Assembly: GCA_023374025.1 (NCBI GenBank)
Contig: SIJG01000152.1
Coordinates: 1 to 64,000, forward strand
Direction of reading: 5' to 3'
Source: Heterodera schachtii
Taxonomy: Eukaryota; Nematoda; Chromadorea; Rhabditida; Heteroderidae
DNA: 64,000 bases
The notes under the pieces are model-generated. The model was not told the DNA's origin. It worked only from the letters and a program-made list of their open reading frames with translations, and ran no database searches. This document shows positions 1-9,925 of this stretch, in pieces. The position numbers and the translations under genes are program-made. Numbering within the stretch: position 1 is the first letter of the stretch; each line of letters begins with the position of its first letter.

Positions 1-17
1 CGCCCCCCCCCCCCCCC
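1..17. repeat. Poly-C tract at window start
   Basis: A run of C interrupted by one G. It is followed by a short GGGTA/TACC inverted pair and the palindrome TAGGTGCCTA at about 51-60. Similar C-runs occur at 18031-18040, 22098-22106 and 48859-48870, several of them inside inverted-repeat elements, so this may be the edge of another such element. Length of homopolymers is prone to sequencing error. Confidence 0.6.
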
Positions 18-154
18 AAAAGGGTACTGTAGGCTACCAAAAAAAAAAGATAGGTGCCTATTGTAGTTCTAATTCAGCGCAAATTACCACAAATTTTTTT
101 GTGTGATTGGGAATCTGTATCCATAATTATTTGAAATAAATTTAAATCACAACA

Positions 155-191
155 GAGCGGTTGGGAACCGCGAAGCGGTTCCCGACCGCTC
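155..191. other. 37-nt hairpin, 17-bp stem
   Basis: The left arm GAGCGGTTGGGAACCGC and the right arm GCGGTTCCCGACCGCTC are complementary over 17 positions around a 3-base loop (GAA). Sixteen pairs are Watson-Crick and one would be a G.U wobble if the plus strand is transcribed. It is GC-rich in an AT-rich context and lies exactly where the following hAT element loses homology with its full-length copy. No matching second copy was seen. It could be a small insertion, a foldback left by repair, or a structured RNA. Confidence 0.75.
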
Positions 192-192
192 G

Positions 193-589
193 TAAATCAC
201 TATTTTGGCGCTTTGTCATTAAAATAGTGAAAAGTCATTATTTTGGCATTTTGTCACTATTTTTTTTCACTATTTCGAAATTTTTGGAAAATTTCTAATA
301 AAAATGGAATAAAAACAAAAATTACACCTCTTCGAATCGACTTAAAAAATTTCAGAAAAAAACAACCCTAAAAATTGGCCCAAAAATTTTAAAACATATC
401 CTCCTAAGAAAAGAAAAATTTTCTCAAAAATTTCATTTTCTTGGCAAGAATTTTTATTTAAAAAAAATTATGTCATTATTCGTCTCTATTTCGGACTTTT
501 TGCCATATTATTTTGTCATTTTGGCATTTTTATTCACTATTTTAAGTTAACTATTTCGAGATTTTTCGTCACTAAAATTCCCATCCCTA
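193..589 (-). mobile_element. Truncated hAT-type MITE (third copy of the 516-bp element)
   Basis: The sequence matches the complete element at 50072-50587 from its TAAATCACTATTTTGG interior to the same right end, CCCATCCCTA, followed by the same 8-base sequence GTTATAAA. The left terminus and about 120 bp next to it are missing and replaced by the 155-191 hairpin. The flank beyond 597 also matches that of the other two copies, so this is a copy of the same insertion carried by a segmental duplication, not an independent jump. No transposase is encoded. Confidence 0.75.
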
Positions 590-597
590 GTTATAAA

Positions 598-1168
598 TTT
601 TCAATACGTACATTAAATTCAATAAAAAAATTTTTGCTTATTAAAACTTATTTTTATTCGTTAATAAAAAAAACGATAAATAATTTACTTTATAATTTAT
701 TCACCTTTTATATAATAATAAATATAAAAAAAGAAAAAATTATTTTTTGCAAACAAAAAGGACACACAGAAAAAAATACATTTATAATAATATAAAACCA
801 AAACAACTTTACGTCGATGATACTGCGTCAAATACGGACATGAAAATAGAATAAAAAACGATTGCTATCATAATTAAACAATTAATAATAATAATTTATA
901 AAATTTAAAAAAAGAAAAAGACGCAAGTGTAATAAAATCTAAAAAATAACAATTTAAAAAAAATTAATTAAATACACATTTATACAAATCAAAGTTTCAA
1001 AAATTTAATCAAGTAATCTGAAAATAAGTGCAATATTTCAAATAAAATAATTTTATTTATGATTATTTTCTATTTGAAAAAAGAAAAGCTATTTTTATAT
1101 TATAAATATGAAATGTTTTTTTACGAATTTACTAACTGAAGAGAGAGTTCATTTGCACCCCTAATAAA
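598..1168. other. AT-rich flank, degraded copy of the duplicated block
   Basis: No gene seen. The first 80 bases and the stretch at about 1119-1164 (containing ACTAACTGAAGAGAGAGTTC) match the flank at 36551-37080 and 50596-50735, which marks a third, degraded copy of that duplicated block. The middle part is unmatched AT-rich sequence. At 1165 homology stops abruptly where the next element begins. Confidence 0.55.
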
Positions 1169-1860
1169 TAGGGCTATAAATTATATGCACTAAAAAATGC
1201 CAAATATGCGCATAAAATATGTCCTAAAAACACCCTAAATATTCTCTAAAAACTCGAAAAATGTCCCAAATATGCACTAAATATGCCCAAAATTTTTTAT
1301 GTTTTCACTATTTTGCTTAAAAAATTTAAAATACATTTATACTACCTAAAAAATGAATTTAAACTTTATAACAATGCCAATTTGTCAAAATCTAGCTTCA
1401 CAATTGAAGATCAAATACATCTCAAGGTTTTTTGGTAAGAAACTCATTCTGTTGTCAGCGAGAATAGTTTTGTAAATGGAAAATGATCGCTCAACATCAC
1501 AGGACGTCATGGGGGCGAATTTAAAGAGGAAATTATTTCGGTTGCATCTGCACTTCGTCTGACATGCCTCCAGTGAGGATTTTAGCAATTTCAATTAATT
1601 TGCTCAGCCCAGGGTTTCCGCTGACTGAGCACTTTGTCCATTTTAATTTGAATTGCAGCACCAATTTCACCATCCGCCTTTAAGATAGTATTTTTTGTTT
1701 TGGCAAGAATGTCCAATCTTTGCGCCAATGTCATTTCTTGAGTTTCAAATTTTTTGATTGAATGTGTAAGGATAGAAAAATTTGCGTGGATGTAAGCGAG
1801 CACACTGTTGTTGTTGAACGCTTGCTGTGATTTCAGAATTGAAACCGCATCATTTAATTA
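1169..1860 (-). mobile_element. 5'-truncated hAT transposon with AAATATGC subterminal repeats
   Basis: The left end TAGGGCTATAAATT begins just where homology to the duplicated block stops, as expected for an insertion. From 1196 to 1300 the motif CCAAATATGC or close variants recurs several times; reiterated subterminal motifs are typical of hAT elements. A degenerate transposase C-terminus on the minus strand starts about 200 bp inside this end. I could not find the other terminus, so the right boundary is only the end of recognisable transposase sequence, and no target duplication can be shown. Confidence 0.5.
1385..1803 (-). pseudogene. hAT transposase fragment, C-terminal dimerisation domain
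   Basis: Two minus-strand frames together give the end of an hAT-family transposase. The proximal frame (1591-1803) holds a helical stretch with KKFETQEMTLAQRLDILAK. A frame change near 1600 leads into NPGLSKLIEIAKIL, a stop interrupts that frame near 1540, and a further change leads into FKFAPMTSCDVERSF and ILADNRMSF, ending at 1385. The pattern P-T-S-x-D-V-E-R-S-F, followed some 15 residues later by a basic N/D-R motif, is the signature of the hAT C-terminal dimerisation domain (Dimer_Tnp_hAT), which holds transposase subunits together on transposon ends. The catalytic core and the zinc-finger N-terminus are missing and frames are broken, so it cannot make an active enzyme. The family assignment is firm; the subfamily is not. 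Confidence 0.72.
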
Positions 1861-1975
1861 TTTAATTTAGCTTTAACTTTTGGATTTTATTAAATGAAAA
1901 ACAAATAAAAATTTATTTTGTATTATTTTCAGTTTAAAAAAATTAAATTTGAATTTTTTAAAAATTTTTGAATTT
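1861..1975. other. AT-rich spacer
   Basis: Nothing recognisable; A/T-runs between the transposase remnant and the GGTCCCGG repeat. Confidence 0.5.
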
Positions 1976-1979
1976 TTAA

Positions 1980-2102
1980 AAGTTCCCGGTTGGTCCAGGT
2001 TCCCGGTCCCGAAAAAAAATCGAAGTCCCGGTCCCGGCTTCTCAGGTCCCGGCAAGTCCCGGTCCCGGTTTTGTCAAAAATTCCTGGTCCCGTGGCACTC
2101 TA
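1980..2102 (-). mobile_element. Terminal fragment of a GGTCCCGG-repeat hAT-like MITE
   Basis: A GC-rich block in which GTCCCGG/GGTCCCGG recurs about nine times with variable spacing, ending CCGTGGCACTCTA. The reverse of that end, TAGAGTGCCACGG, is also the left end of the related block at 31715, and TAGAG is a common hAT terminus type. Only one terminus is present, so this is a fragment. Two overlapping Pro/Gly/Arg-rich open frames across it are by-products of the repeat, not genes. Confidence 0.6.
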
Positions 2103-2348
2103 AATTAAATCATCAAATTAGAGACTTAAATAAGGAGTAAATTCTTTTTTTACAATTTAATCAATTAATATCTTTTTCTTTTTATATTAAATGCTCCATT
2201 TATATTCATTTAAGTATTATTAATAAATCCTTTTGTATTTTTTATAATTCAAATTGGAAAAGACTCAATTAATTATTTATTAAATTAGAAAAAAATTTCC
2301 TAATTTTTAGTAAATTTTTGCTTTCATAATTATACTTTTTACTTTTTT
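2103..2348. other. AT-rich mosaic, diverged copy of 2880-3090
   Basis: No gene. The phrases TTAATATCTTTTTCTTTTTA and ATTAAATGCTCCATTTATAT and the run that follows also occur in 2880-3090 and 15470-15700, so this is a partial diverged copy of the block next to it. Confidence 0.55.
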
Positions 2349-2365
2349 TAGATTTATTAATTTTA

Positions 2366-2440
2366 CATTTAATTTCTCGTGTGACCGTGAAAATTGTTCT
2401 CATTGCATTGCCGGCTAAATTATTTTGTATTTTTTAAAAT
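2366..2440 (+). repeat. Module E copy 1
   Basis: Left flank TTTAATTTCTCG, a more GC-rich core (TGTGACCGTG...CATTGCCGG), then right flank CTAAATTATTTTGTAT. The same arrangement occurs at 14958, 33475, 41090 and 45180 with different cores. Confidence 0.6.
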
Positions 2441-3189
2441 TAAAATTGAATGTTTAAGAAAAAATTTCCTAATTTATTTGTCAATGTTTTTAAATTTATC
2501 TTGCATCTTTTTTCTAAAATTATTTATTTCAAAATGATGTTAAGGTTTTGACTATGAAAACGATGTGACAGTTATTTTTTTGTAAATATTTTTCTTTTGA
2601 TTTTTTTTTTTTTTGCTGAAGAATCAATTTTTAACAATTTTATTAAGGAAATTTTGTTTTTAAATAAATTCATTATATATTCTATCTCCTCACTTATAGA
2701 AATAGATATTTGGATGGAAATTTTTAATTGGCAAAGTAGAAAAATATTACTAAATTAAATTTTATAAATAAACTTAAATTTTAATATATAATTTTTATAA
2801 GCTATGCTAATTTCCGTATTCGCAAATTTTAATGCATTTATAATTTTTGGCTTTTTATTTGATACTAATTCTTTTTACTCACCAGAAATTAAAGACTTAA
2901 ATTATGAGTAATTCTTTTTTTTACAATTTAATCAATTAATATCTTTTCTTTTTATATTAAATGCTCCATATATATTCATTTAATTTTTGATATTCAATAT
3001 TTATCGTATTGTTAATAAATCCTTTTGTATTTTTTATAATTCAAATTGGAAAAGACTCAATTAATTATTTATTAAATTAGAAAAAAATTTCCTAATTTTT
3101 AGTAAATTTTTGCTTTCATAATTATACTTTTTACTTTTTTTTCCTTATTAGAAAAAATAATATATAATTTTATTTTACTCATAACAATA

Positions 3190-3320
3190 TTTTTTTCAAA
3201 ATGGTGAACACCATTCTTTACCTTTGAAATGGTATCGATGGTTATTTTTTGTAAAATATTTTTGCAATTTCTTTGCATAAGAATCAATTTTATAAACTTT
3301 ATTAAGGAATTGTTTTTAAA
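3190..3320 (+). repeat. Module F copy with AATGGTG hairpin
   Basis: The left flank TTTTTTTCAAAATGG leads into the palindrome AATGGTG-AA-CACCATT (7-bp stem), then GAAATGGTATCGATGG and the shared right flank TTATTTTTTGTAAAATA. Related copies at 2525, 5525, 11168, 11948, 41330, 42752 and 45475 keep the flanks, while the 30-50 bp between them differ strongly. A spurious 62-codon frame covers this stretch. Confidence 0.6.
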
Positions 3321-4770
3321 TAAATATCCATCTTAATTTATTAAGATATTTGGATGTAAATTTTTAGTTGGCAAAGTCAAAAAATAATTACAAAATTAAT
3401 TTTTATTTTAAATTTAATATTTAATTATTTAAAATCTCCGTTAATTTTCGTATTCTTCAATTTTTTTCGTAATTAATGGTTTTTTATATTTGAAACTAAT
3501 ATTTTTTACTAATCAGCTAGCTCATAATTCATTAATTAAAATTTAATTTTAATACTTTTCATTAATCTTTTGCTTTGCAAAACCTTTTAAATTGAAAATG
3601 ATCGAATCATCAATTAAAGAGTTAATTAAATAAACAGTAAAATTAAACGCTCTATTTATATGCATTTATTTATTTTTTGCTATTCAATATTTAAATTAAT
3701 TGACTTTTTTAATTGATTATTTTGAATGTAAATTGATCAGATTAAATTTTAATAATTTTAATAGTTTTAATTGAATAAAAGTATTTCATTTATTTATTTA
3801 TTTCTCATGATGAGAACAACTGAATATAATAGTGCCGATAAAATTATATTCTCTCATTTCTAAATAAATTTATCCTATTTTAAAATTATTTTTTAATTCG
3901 CAAAAATTTTTCATAATTCTTAACGTTTTTCGGTTGTTGAAATATTTTAATTTTGTTCATTTTTCTCTTTTTATTAAAATTATTAAAATTAAAATTCAAT
4001 ATATTTAATTAATTAATTAAAATATGTTATACTTGAAAATTTAAAAACATTTTAATTAAGCTTTAATTTAAACTTTGTCATATTTCTCTTAAATTAAATA
4101 AAATATTTTTTGAATATTTTTATTTCGCTATTTTTGTTGTTTTTTTTTATTTAAATTTGCTTTTGATTTTATTTTCTCTTAATTGTTAATTATATTTCTA
4201 TAGTATTCTTTAATTTTCTTGATGATCTCTGACTCTTTTGATACAGATGTCGATGCTGATAAATTAACTCGAATATTTTGTATAAAATTTTTTTTTGCGT
4301 ATTAAAAAATAAAAAATATAATATTAATCGAAGTAAAATATGTTTATTTATTCTATTTCAGTCTAGCCGCATATATTTACTCATTGTTTTTCTTTCTTTC
4401 TTGTATTTATTTTTATTATATTTATTTAAAAATCAATTTTATAAAATTTATTAAAGAATTGTTTTTTAAATAAATATTCATCTAATTTATTTGGATGGAA
4501 ATTTTTAGTTGGCAAAATCAAAAAATAATTGCTAATTTAATTTTTATTTTTATTTTAAATTTAATATTTATTATTTGAAATCTCCGTTAATTTTCGTGTT
4601 CCTTCAATTTTTTTTTCGCAATTAATCGCTTTTTATATTTGAACTAATACTTTTTACTCATCAGATAGCTCATCATTAACTAAATTAAAATCTAATTTTA
4701 ATACTTTTTCATTAATCTTTTGCTTTCCAAAAAATCTATTAAATAAAATGATCGAATCATCAATTAAAGA

Positions 4771-5208
4771 ATTACCTCACTTGTAGAAATAGGTATTTAA
4801 ATGTAAATTTTTATTTGCAAAAGCAAAAAATAATTTATAAATTAATTTTTTAAATTTAAAATTAAGTTTAGTTTTGTTAATTGTTTTAAATCTCCGTTAA
4901 TTACGTGTTTATTCAATTTTTAACATATTTATAATTTTTTTTGCTTTTTATATCTGAAACAAACTCTTTTCACTCACCAACTCACCATTTTTACAATAAA
5001 TATTTATTTTTAATTAGTTTATTATAAATTATTTATTTTAATCAAGTATTCAGTATGGAATATAAGCAATCAGTCTATAATAATTTTTATTTACTAAATA
5101 AAAATGTTTTAATTCATTTCGTTTTGGTTGAGTTTGACTGTGGTTTTTTTCATTATTATTTAGATTTTTTATTACATTTAATAGAATATAATTAATTAAA
5201 TAAAAAAC
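4771..5208. other. AT-rich mosaic between modules
   Basis: No gene. After the duplication ends at 4770 the sequence continues with a diverged version of the same material (CTCACTTGTAGAAATAGG at 4775) and then the upstream flank of module B, recognisable from AAATAAAAATGTTTTAATTC near 5094, which recurs near 32863. Confidence 0.5.
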
Positions 5209-5320
5209 ATTTTTATTCCATTGAATATTCTCCATGATTGGAAGCAGCGATAAAAGCATTTTTCGACTAGTGACATTGTTTGCTTTTTATGTTATGTTCT
5301 TTAGCATAAAAATAATAATA
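5209..5320 (+). repeat. Module B copy 1
   Basis: Left flank TTTTTATTCCATTGAATATT, core 5229-5270, right flank GACATTGTTTG and TTCTTTAGCATAAAAATAAT. The core can fold: ATTGGAA pairs with TTTTCGA-T using G.U pairs and one bulge, enclosed by CAT/GTG. Other copies at 14492, 32963, 34499, 40631 and 47504 have different cores in the same position. Confidence 0.6.
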
Positions 5321-6214
5321 TTTAATCAATTTTTAATTATCTTTCCCGTAAAAGTGTAAAAAGTTTGATTAAAATATACAAATTAAGAATTTATTATTTA
5401 AATAAACTTTTTCAGCTTTCATGATTAAATTTAATTCAGTTCTAATGTATTTTTATTAATCATTGACAGAAATTCTTTTTAAAAATTTTAAGTTTATGTT
5501 TTTTATTAAATAAAAGGTTTTAAGTCAAATGGTCGAATCCCGTCTTAATGATGTAATTATATGGGAGTTATTTTTTGCAAATATTTTTCTTTTTTGCATA
5601 AGAATCAATTTTATTATAGGTATTTGGATGGAAATTTTTAGTTGGCAAAATCAAAAATAATTTCTAAATTAATTTTTTTAAATTTAAAATTAATAAATTA
5701 TTAAGTTAAGTTTAAATATTTATTTTAAAATCACTGTTAATTTTTTGTTTCTTCAATTAACGCATTTATAATTTCTTGGCTTTTTATATTTGAAACAAAC
5801 TCTTTCTTACCAACTCACTATTTTTTAAATTAAATCGTATTTTATTATTTTTTAATTAATCTTTTGCTTTCCAAACCCTATCAAATTAAATTCATATAAT
5901 ACAACATTAATTTCTATGTTAAAAAATTAAATAAATCGATAATGCACATAATGCATAAAACATAAAATATTGAAGAAAATTCCGAAAAATGAGTAAATCT
6001 TTGAGAGCGAGAAAATTTACGCCAAAAAGCATTGAAATGCTTTTGATTAGCATTGTGCTAGCGAAATTGATAAAATATGAGACTTTTTTGAGAAATTCAC
6101 TTATTTTTTGAATAGTTTTTTTTGGCACATTTTTTGGCCTTTTTTGGGGTTTTTAGCACATATTTTTGGGGTTTTTTTTGGCACATATATATTTACATAT
6201 AAATCCGTTCCCTG
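5321..6214. other. AT-rich mosaic with palindrome
   Basis: No gene supported. It contains a module F-like copy at 5525-5600 with core TCGAATCCCGTC, and the palindrome AAGCATT-GA-AATGCTT at about 6027. The last 100 bases are rich in GGCACAT and GGGGTTTTT runs and lead up to the hAT element that follows. A 69-codon minus-strand frame at 5919-6128 is hydrophobic low-complexity and not convincing. Confidence 0.5.
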
Positions 6215-6222
6215 GTTATTAT

Positions 6223-6849
6223 TAGGGATCATTTTTTTTATGTAAATACATGTTTTTTTCCTGGATTCTCCATGCTCTAAATAGTAGGAAAAACACTTTC
6301 TTTTTTGTGTTTGCGAACAAAAGTTGGGACTTTTATTTACATATTTTTACATATTTTCGTATTTTCCTACATATTACATATGTAAATATTTTTATACATA
6401 TTTTGGACTTTTTCGCATTTTTTCGTACATATTTTGCAATTTTTGAGAATTTTTAATGGAATTTTTTTATGAAATACCCCAAAAATATTCAAAATTTCGA
6501 AATTTTTTTCAAAAATTTTGAGAATTTAAGAAATTTTTTGCGAAAAGTAAAAAAAATTTTTTTTGAAAATGTGCCCCAAAAAAAATAGTTTTTTTTTTCA
6601 AAAAATTAATTTTTAAATTACTAAAAGTATAATTCTAAGCCTATTTAGGTAATTTTTATGGCAATTTGTGCCTATTTCACCCTTTAGAAAGAACTTTTTT
6701 CCAAAAAATCACCATTTAAAAAATTTTATTTACATATTTTAGTACATATTTCTGGATTTTTATACATATTTCATACATATTTCAATGTTTTTTATACATA
6801 TTTTATTTACATATTTCGCGATTTTTCTTACATAAATAAATGATCCCTA
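6223..6849. mobile_element. Complete hAT-type non-autonomous element, 627 bp
   Basis: The termini are inverted: TAGGGATCATTT at the left and AAATGATCCCTA at the right. They are flanked by a perfect 8-bp target duplication GTTATTAT (6215-6222 and 6850-6857). Terminus type TAGGG and 8-bp duplications are diagnostic of the hAT superfamily. The interior is packed with TTTACATATTT-like motifs near both ends and has no transposase, so movement would need an enzyme from elsewhere. A 68-codon frame at 6250 is an artefact of the motif. A related internal segment lies inverted at 29520-29965. Confidence 0.85.
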
Positions 6850-6857
6850 GTTATTAT

Positions 6858-8595
6858 ATATATTTTAAGCATTCCCTTAAAGAGTCCCAATTCCCGCCAA
6901 TTTTAAATTGGGTTCCTTTCGTAAAAAGCTACGTAAATTTTTTTCTTATTAAATACCTTTTAATTTACTTTATGAATTATAAAATTATTTCCAAGTATAA
7001 ATTTAACACCACAGCAAAAATTATATGTTTTTTTTAATCTTTTTTACGATATTAGAAAAGGAATTGCTAATATTATTATTACTATTATTTTTCATGACTT
7101 TGGAACATCAAATGTCTATTTAAATTTGAAATCTTTTTTAAAAATGTTTACATTATTTTTATATATAAATTACTTAATTATATGCAGAAAAAAAATCATT
7201 AATTATAATTTGTTTTAAAATTATTATAATTATATTTTTTAATTTTTTAAAAAATTTTCTTTTTTGAATAATTATTGTATTAAAAATGTTCATTATTACA
7301 TCACTCGCTTGTACTCTGCCCCAGTGTTGGCAATTTTTTTTGCGAATTGAATTTCTCTGTGGCCTTTCCAGCGATATATTTTTAATTTAAAATTTACGTT
7401 TTAATAGGCTTTGTCAATTTTTTTCTTAAATAAATTTTGTAGAGCAATTATAACAAAAATTAATTAAATAATTTTCATAGTAATTTATTTAAATTCTAAA
7501 TTATGCAATATTTTTTAAATTTATAATTAAATGCTGCCAATTTAAATGAAGTATAATTTAGTTATGTGTGCTAGAATTAAAGATTGTCATCTTTTATTTA
7601 TTTTTATTTTTTCATTGCAAATCAATACCCAGCAATAATAATGAGCTCGAATTTTTTTAAATACTTTATCTTCTAAATTCGTTTTAATTCAATTAAACAT
7701 TAAATAATTATTACATTTTTCCATTAATTTTGCTTTAAATAATCTATGAATGTTTGTTGTTAATAATTTTTTTTTTAATTTTTAATTTTGAATTTTGTTT
7801 TTTATTTTTTTAATCAACAATCTTAATTTTCATTTTTAAATTTCTTGGGATGGATTTGCACTAATCTGTAGTGCGCCTCTGCCGCAATTTACAATAGATT
7901 GTATAAATTATAAATGTTTATTTTTTCTTTTAGTGATATGGGATAAATTATAAAGTTTTTTTAAATATATTTATTAGTTATTTTTTAAATAATTTAATAA
8001 TAAATTAAATTATTTTGTTTTATTTTTTATTTTTATTTATTTTTTTATATTTATAAAATTAAATTACGATTAATAATAATTAATGCTGTCTGTGTTTGGT
8101 CATCAATTCATATTTTTTTATATAAGTGTTATTATATAATTAAAAAAGTATTCTTAATATCATTTTTAGGTTTATTTTTTTATTAATGTAATTAATTCAG
8201 TTGTAATTTTTAAATTATATTTTTGGATATTTCCGACCGTTAATCACATGAGATCAAAAGGCAAAAGTTAATTTTGATTTTTCAGTTTTTAATATTTTTT
8301 TCATTTTAAATTTCTATGATTTATTTTTTATCCTTTTTAGCTAAAACTTTGCTAGATTTTTTTAATATTGATTATTCTAATGAATTGATCAAAACAACTT
8401 TTAATAATTTATATATTTTTAAAGAATTGAAATCATCTATTTTCATGTCAAACAGTGGTTATTTCGTAGATTTTGAGTGCATCATTTTCATTATTTGAAT
8501 TTTTGTTTTTATTTTTTTCGTATAAAATATCTGATATTTTCATTCACTATTATTCTAATCAATTATTATTATTATAATTTAAAATATTATTCTTT
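6858..8595. other. AT-rich region without recognisable genes
   Basis: Long T- and A-runs. Two small GC-richer patches stand out: CACTCGCTTGTACTCTGCC with CCAGTGTTGGC at 7303-7331, and TGCACTAATCTGTAGTGCGC at 7858-7877, in which GCACTA and TAGTGC pair. These resemble the cores of the modules elsewhere, but I found no second copy of either. The downstream end (8510-8595) is the left flank of module A. Confidence 0.45.
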
Positions 8596-8670
8596 AATTT
8601 TATTTTCTGCTAAGATATGTCTAATTCTTCGCCTGTGTGAAGTTGCATTTTCTTATTAATAGTATATTTT
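8596..8670 (+). repeat. Module A copy 1
   Basis: Left flank TTTTATTTTCTGCTAAGA, core of about 30 bases (8616-8646, TTCGCCTGTGTGAAG), right flank TTTTCTTATTAATAGTATAT. The upstream 80 bp (ATATCTGATATTTTCATTCAC) is also shared with other copies. Confidence 0.6.
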
Positions 8671-8689
8671 AATGGAGTTTTTCGAAAAA

Positions 8690-8897
8690 TTATAGTGACT
8701 TGAATCCCGCGGGATCCCGCGGGATTGGTAAAATGGTCGAGAGGGATCCCGGTTCGGGACCCCGATGAAATCCCAAAACCGATCAATCTCAATGATTTTA
8801 AAAATCACTCGGGACGGATCCCGAGGTCGTGATCCCGAACTTAATCCCGCGGGATCCCGTAGAAATCACGCGGGATAACGGTTCCGTCCGGTCTCTA
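8690..8897. mobile_element. GGGATCCCG-repeat GC-rich element
   Basis: About 200 bp in which GGGATCCCG, CGCGGGATCCCG and variants recur at least eight times, on both strands because the motif is nearly palindromic. The right end reads GGTTCCGTCCGGTCTCTA; reversed this is TAGAGACCGGACGG, an hAT-like terminus. No clear left terminus or target duplication was seen. It has the same architecture as the GGTCCCGG and CCCGAA elements in this window but a different motif. A Gly/Ser/Arg-rich minus-strand frame across it is not a gene. Confidence 0.55.
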
Positions 8898-9344
8898 ATA
8901 AAAAACCGTCATTTTATACCGTGTTTAAGTGAATGAGAAAGAATTTGTTTTTATTAAAATTTTATGTAATTGTCATAGGACATTTAAATGTTTTTAGGAA
9001 AAGATACCATTTGTCCTAATTCTAATTCTGAGACTTGTCCTTATTTAAAAGTGATCTAATCTTAAACCAAAAAATAATAATTTTTTTTCTTTTAATAAAC
9101 ACAATTTTTTATTTAAAAATTTCTTGCAAATAATTGAAGATTTTTAAATTTATTTTGATTTATTTAAATTGTGAGTTAATATTTTTATTTAATAAATAAA
9201 TTTGTTCTAATCGAAATCGAATATTTATTAATTAAATTTGTTTTTTAGCTATCAGACAATATTTAATTCAATTAAAATATTTGATATAATTTATTCACTA
9301 TTATTATGTAATCAATTTATTGTATAATGTTGTTTAAATTAGTT
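8898..9344. other. AT-rich mosaic
   Basis: No gene. The segment at 9255-9300 (GACAATATTTAATTC, ATTTGATATAATTTATTCAC) is the upstream flank of the next module A copy. Confidence 0.5.
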
Positions 9345-9425
9345 AATTTTATTTTCATGCTAAGAAGCGTCTGTTAAGTTCTCGAATAGTTGGATTTCTT
9401 ATTAAAAAATGATTTATCTTATGGT
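9345..9425 (+). repeat. Module A copy 2
   Basis: Left flank TTTTATTTTCATGCTAAGA, core GCGTCTGTTAAGTTCTCG, right flank TTTCTTATTAAAAAATG followed by TTATGGTGTATTATTAG. The downstream phrase TGGTGTATTATTA and TTTTGCTAAAT recur after the copies at 31428 and 44241. Confidence 0.65.
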
Positions 9426-9796
9426 GTATTATTAGTTTTTGCTAAATAGTCTTTTAAATTATTTATTTTATTAAATTAATTAGATTTTTTGGTTGAGTCG
9501 ATCTAATTCGAGTTTATTTGTTCTGTCCTTTATTGGATTTGTTTCAAATATTTTTATTTCTAATTAATTATTTTAATTTTAGCTTTTGTTTCTGCCATTT
9601 CTTTGCATTTAATTTTTACAAATTGCTGAAAATTGAAGGTAATTTCAATTCTAAAGCCATTAAATTAATAAATTGTGGGTTAATATTTTAATTTAAAAAA
9701 TAAAAATTTGATTAAATTTAAATCCAATTTTTATTATTAAAATGTTATTTTTTGATGCTACCAGACAATATTAATTTGTATAAATTATTTGATTTT

Positions 9797-9925
9797 TCAT
9801 TCACTATTATTATTTAATTAATTTAATTTTTGTAATATTATTTAGCTTATTTATTTTTATTTTCATGCCAAGACACCTCCCTCTTGCAAATTGTAGAGTT
9901 AATTCTTTCTTTCATTTTACAGGCC
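9797..9925 (+). repeat. Module A copy 3 (partial)
   Basis: Left flank CACTATTATTATTTAATT and TTATTTTCATGCCAAGACA, core CCTCCCTCTTGCAAATTG. The right flank is only weakly similar (TTCTTTCTTTCATTTTAC). Confidence 0.5.

Larger units (their letters stand above)
2349..4770 (+). repeat. 2.42-kb direct duplication, copy 1
   Basis: From TAGATTTATTAATTTTAC to ATCAATTAAAGA this block is nearly identical to 14942-17371, about 12.6 kb downstream in the same orientation. Differences are a few substitutions, single-base length changes in A/T-runs and small indels, such as 17 bp near 16565 and 7 bp near 17104. It contains module E (2366), two module F copies (2525, 3190) and the GATGAGAACAACTG block at 3808. 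No coding potential: longest frame 62 codons, AT-biased. High identity beside strongly diverged neighbours points to a recent duplication or gene conversion. Confidence 0.85.

Noticed and set aside
1873..2140. Overlapping Pro/Gly/Arg-rich open frames on both strands
   Set aside because: They are translations of the reiterated GGTCCCGG motif; both strands are open for the same reason and no initiation, splice or homology signal supports them.
4219..4262. C/D-box snoRNA-like pattern (TTGATGA ... CTGA)
   Set aside because: The first CTGA follows only two bases after the C box, there is no terminal stem, and the motif words are common in AT-rich DNA. It recurs in the duplicate only because the whole 2.4 kb is duplicated.
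5528..5542. tRNA B-box-like GGTCGAATCCC
   Set aside because: No A box, no cloverleaf and no acceptor stem; it is the variable core of a module F copy.
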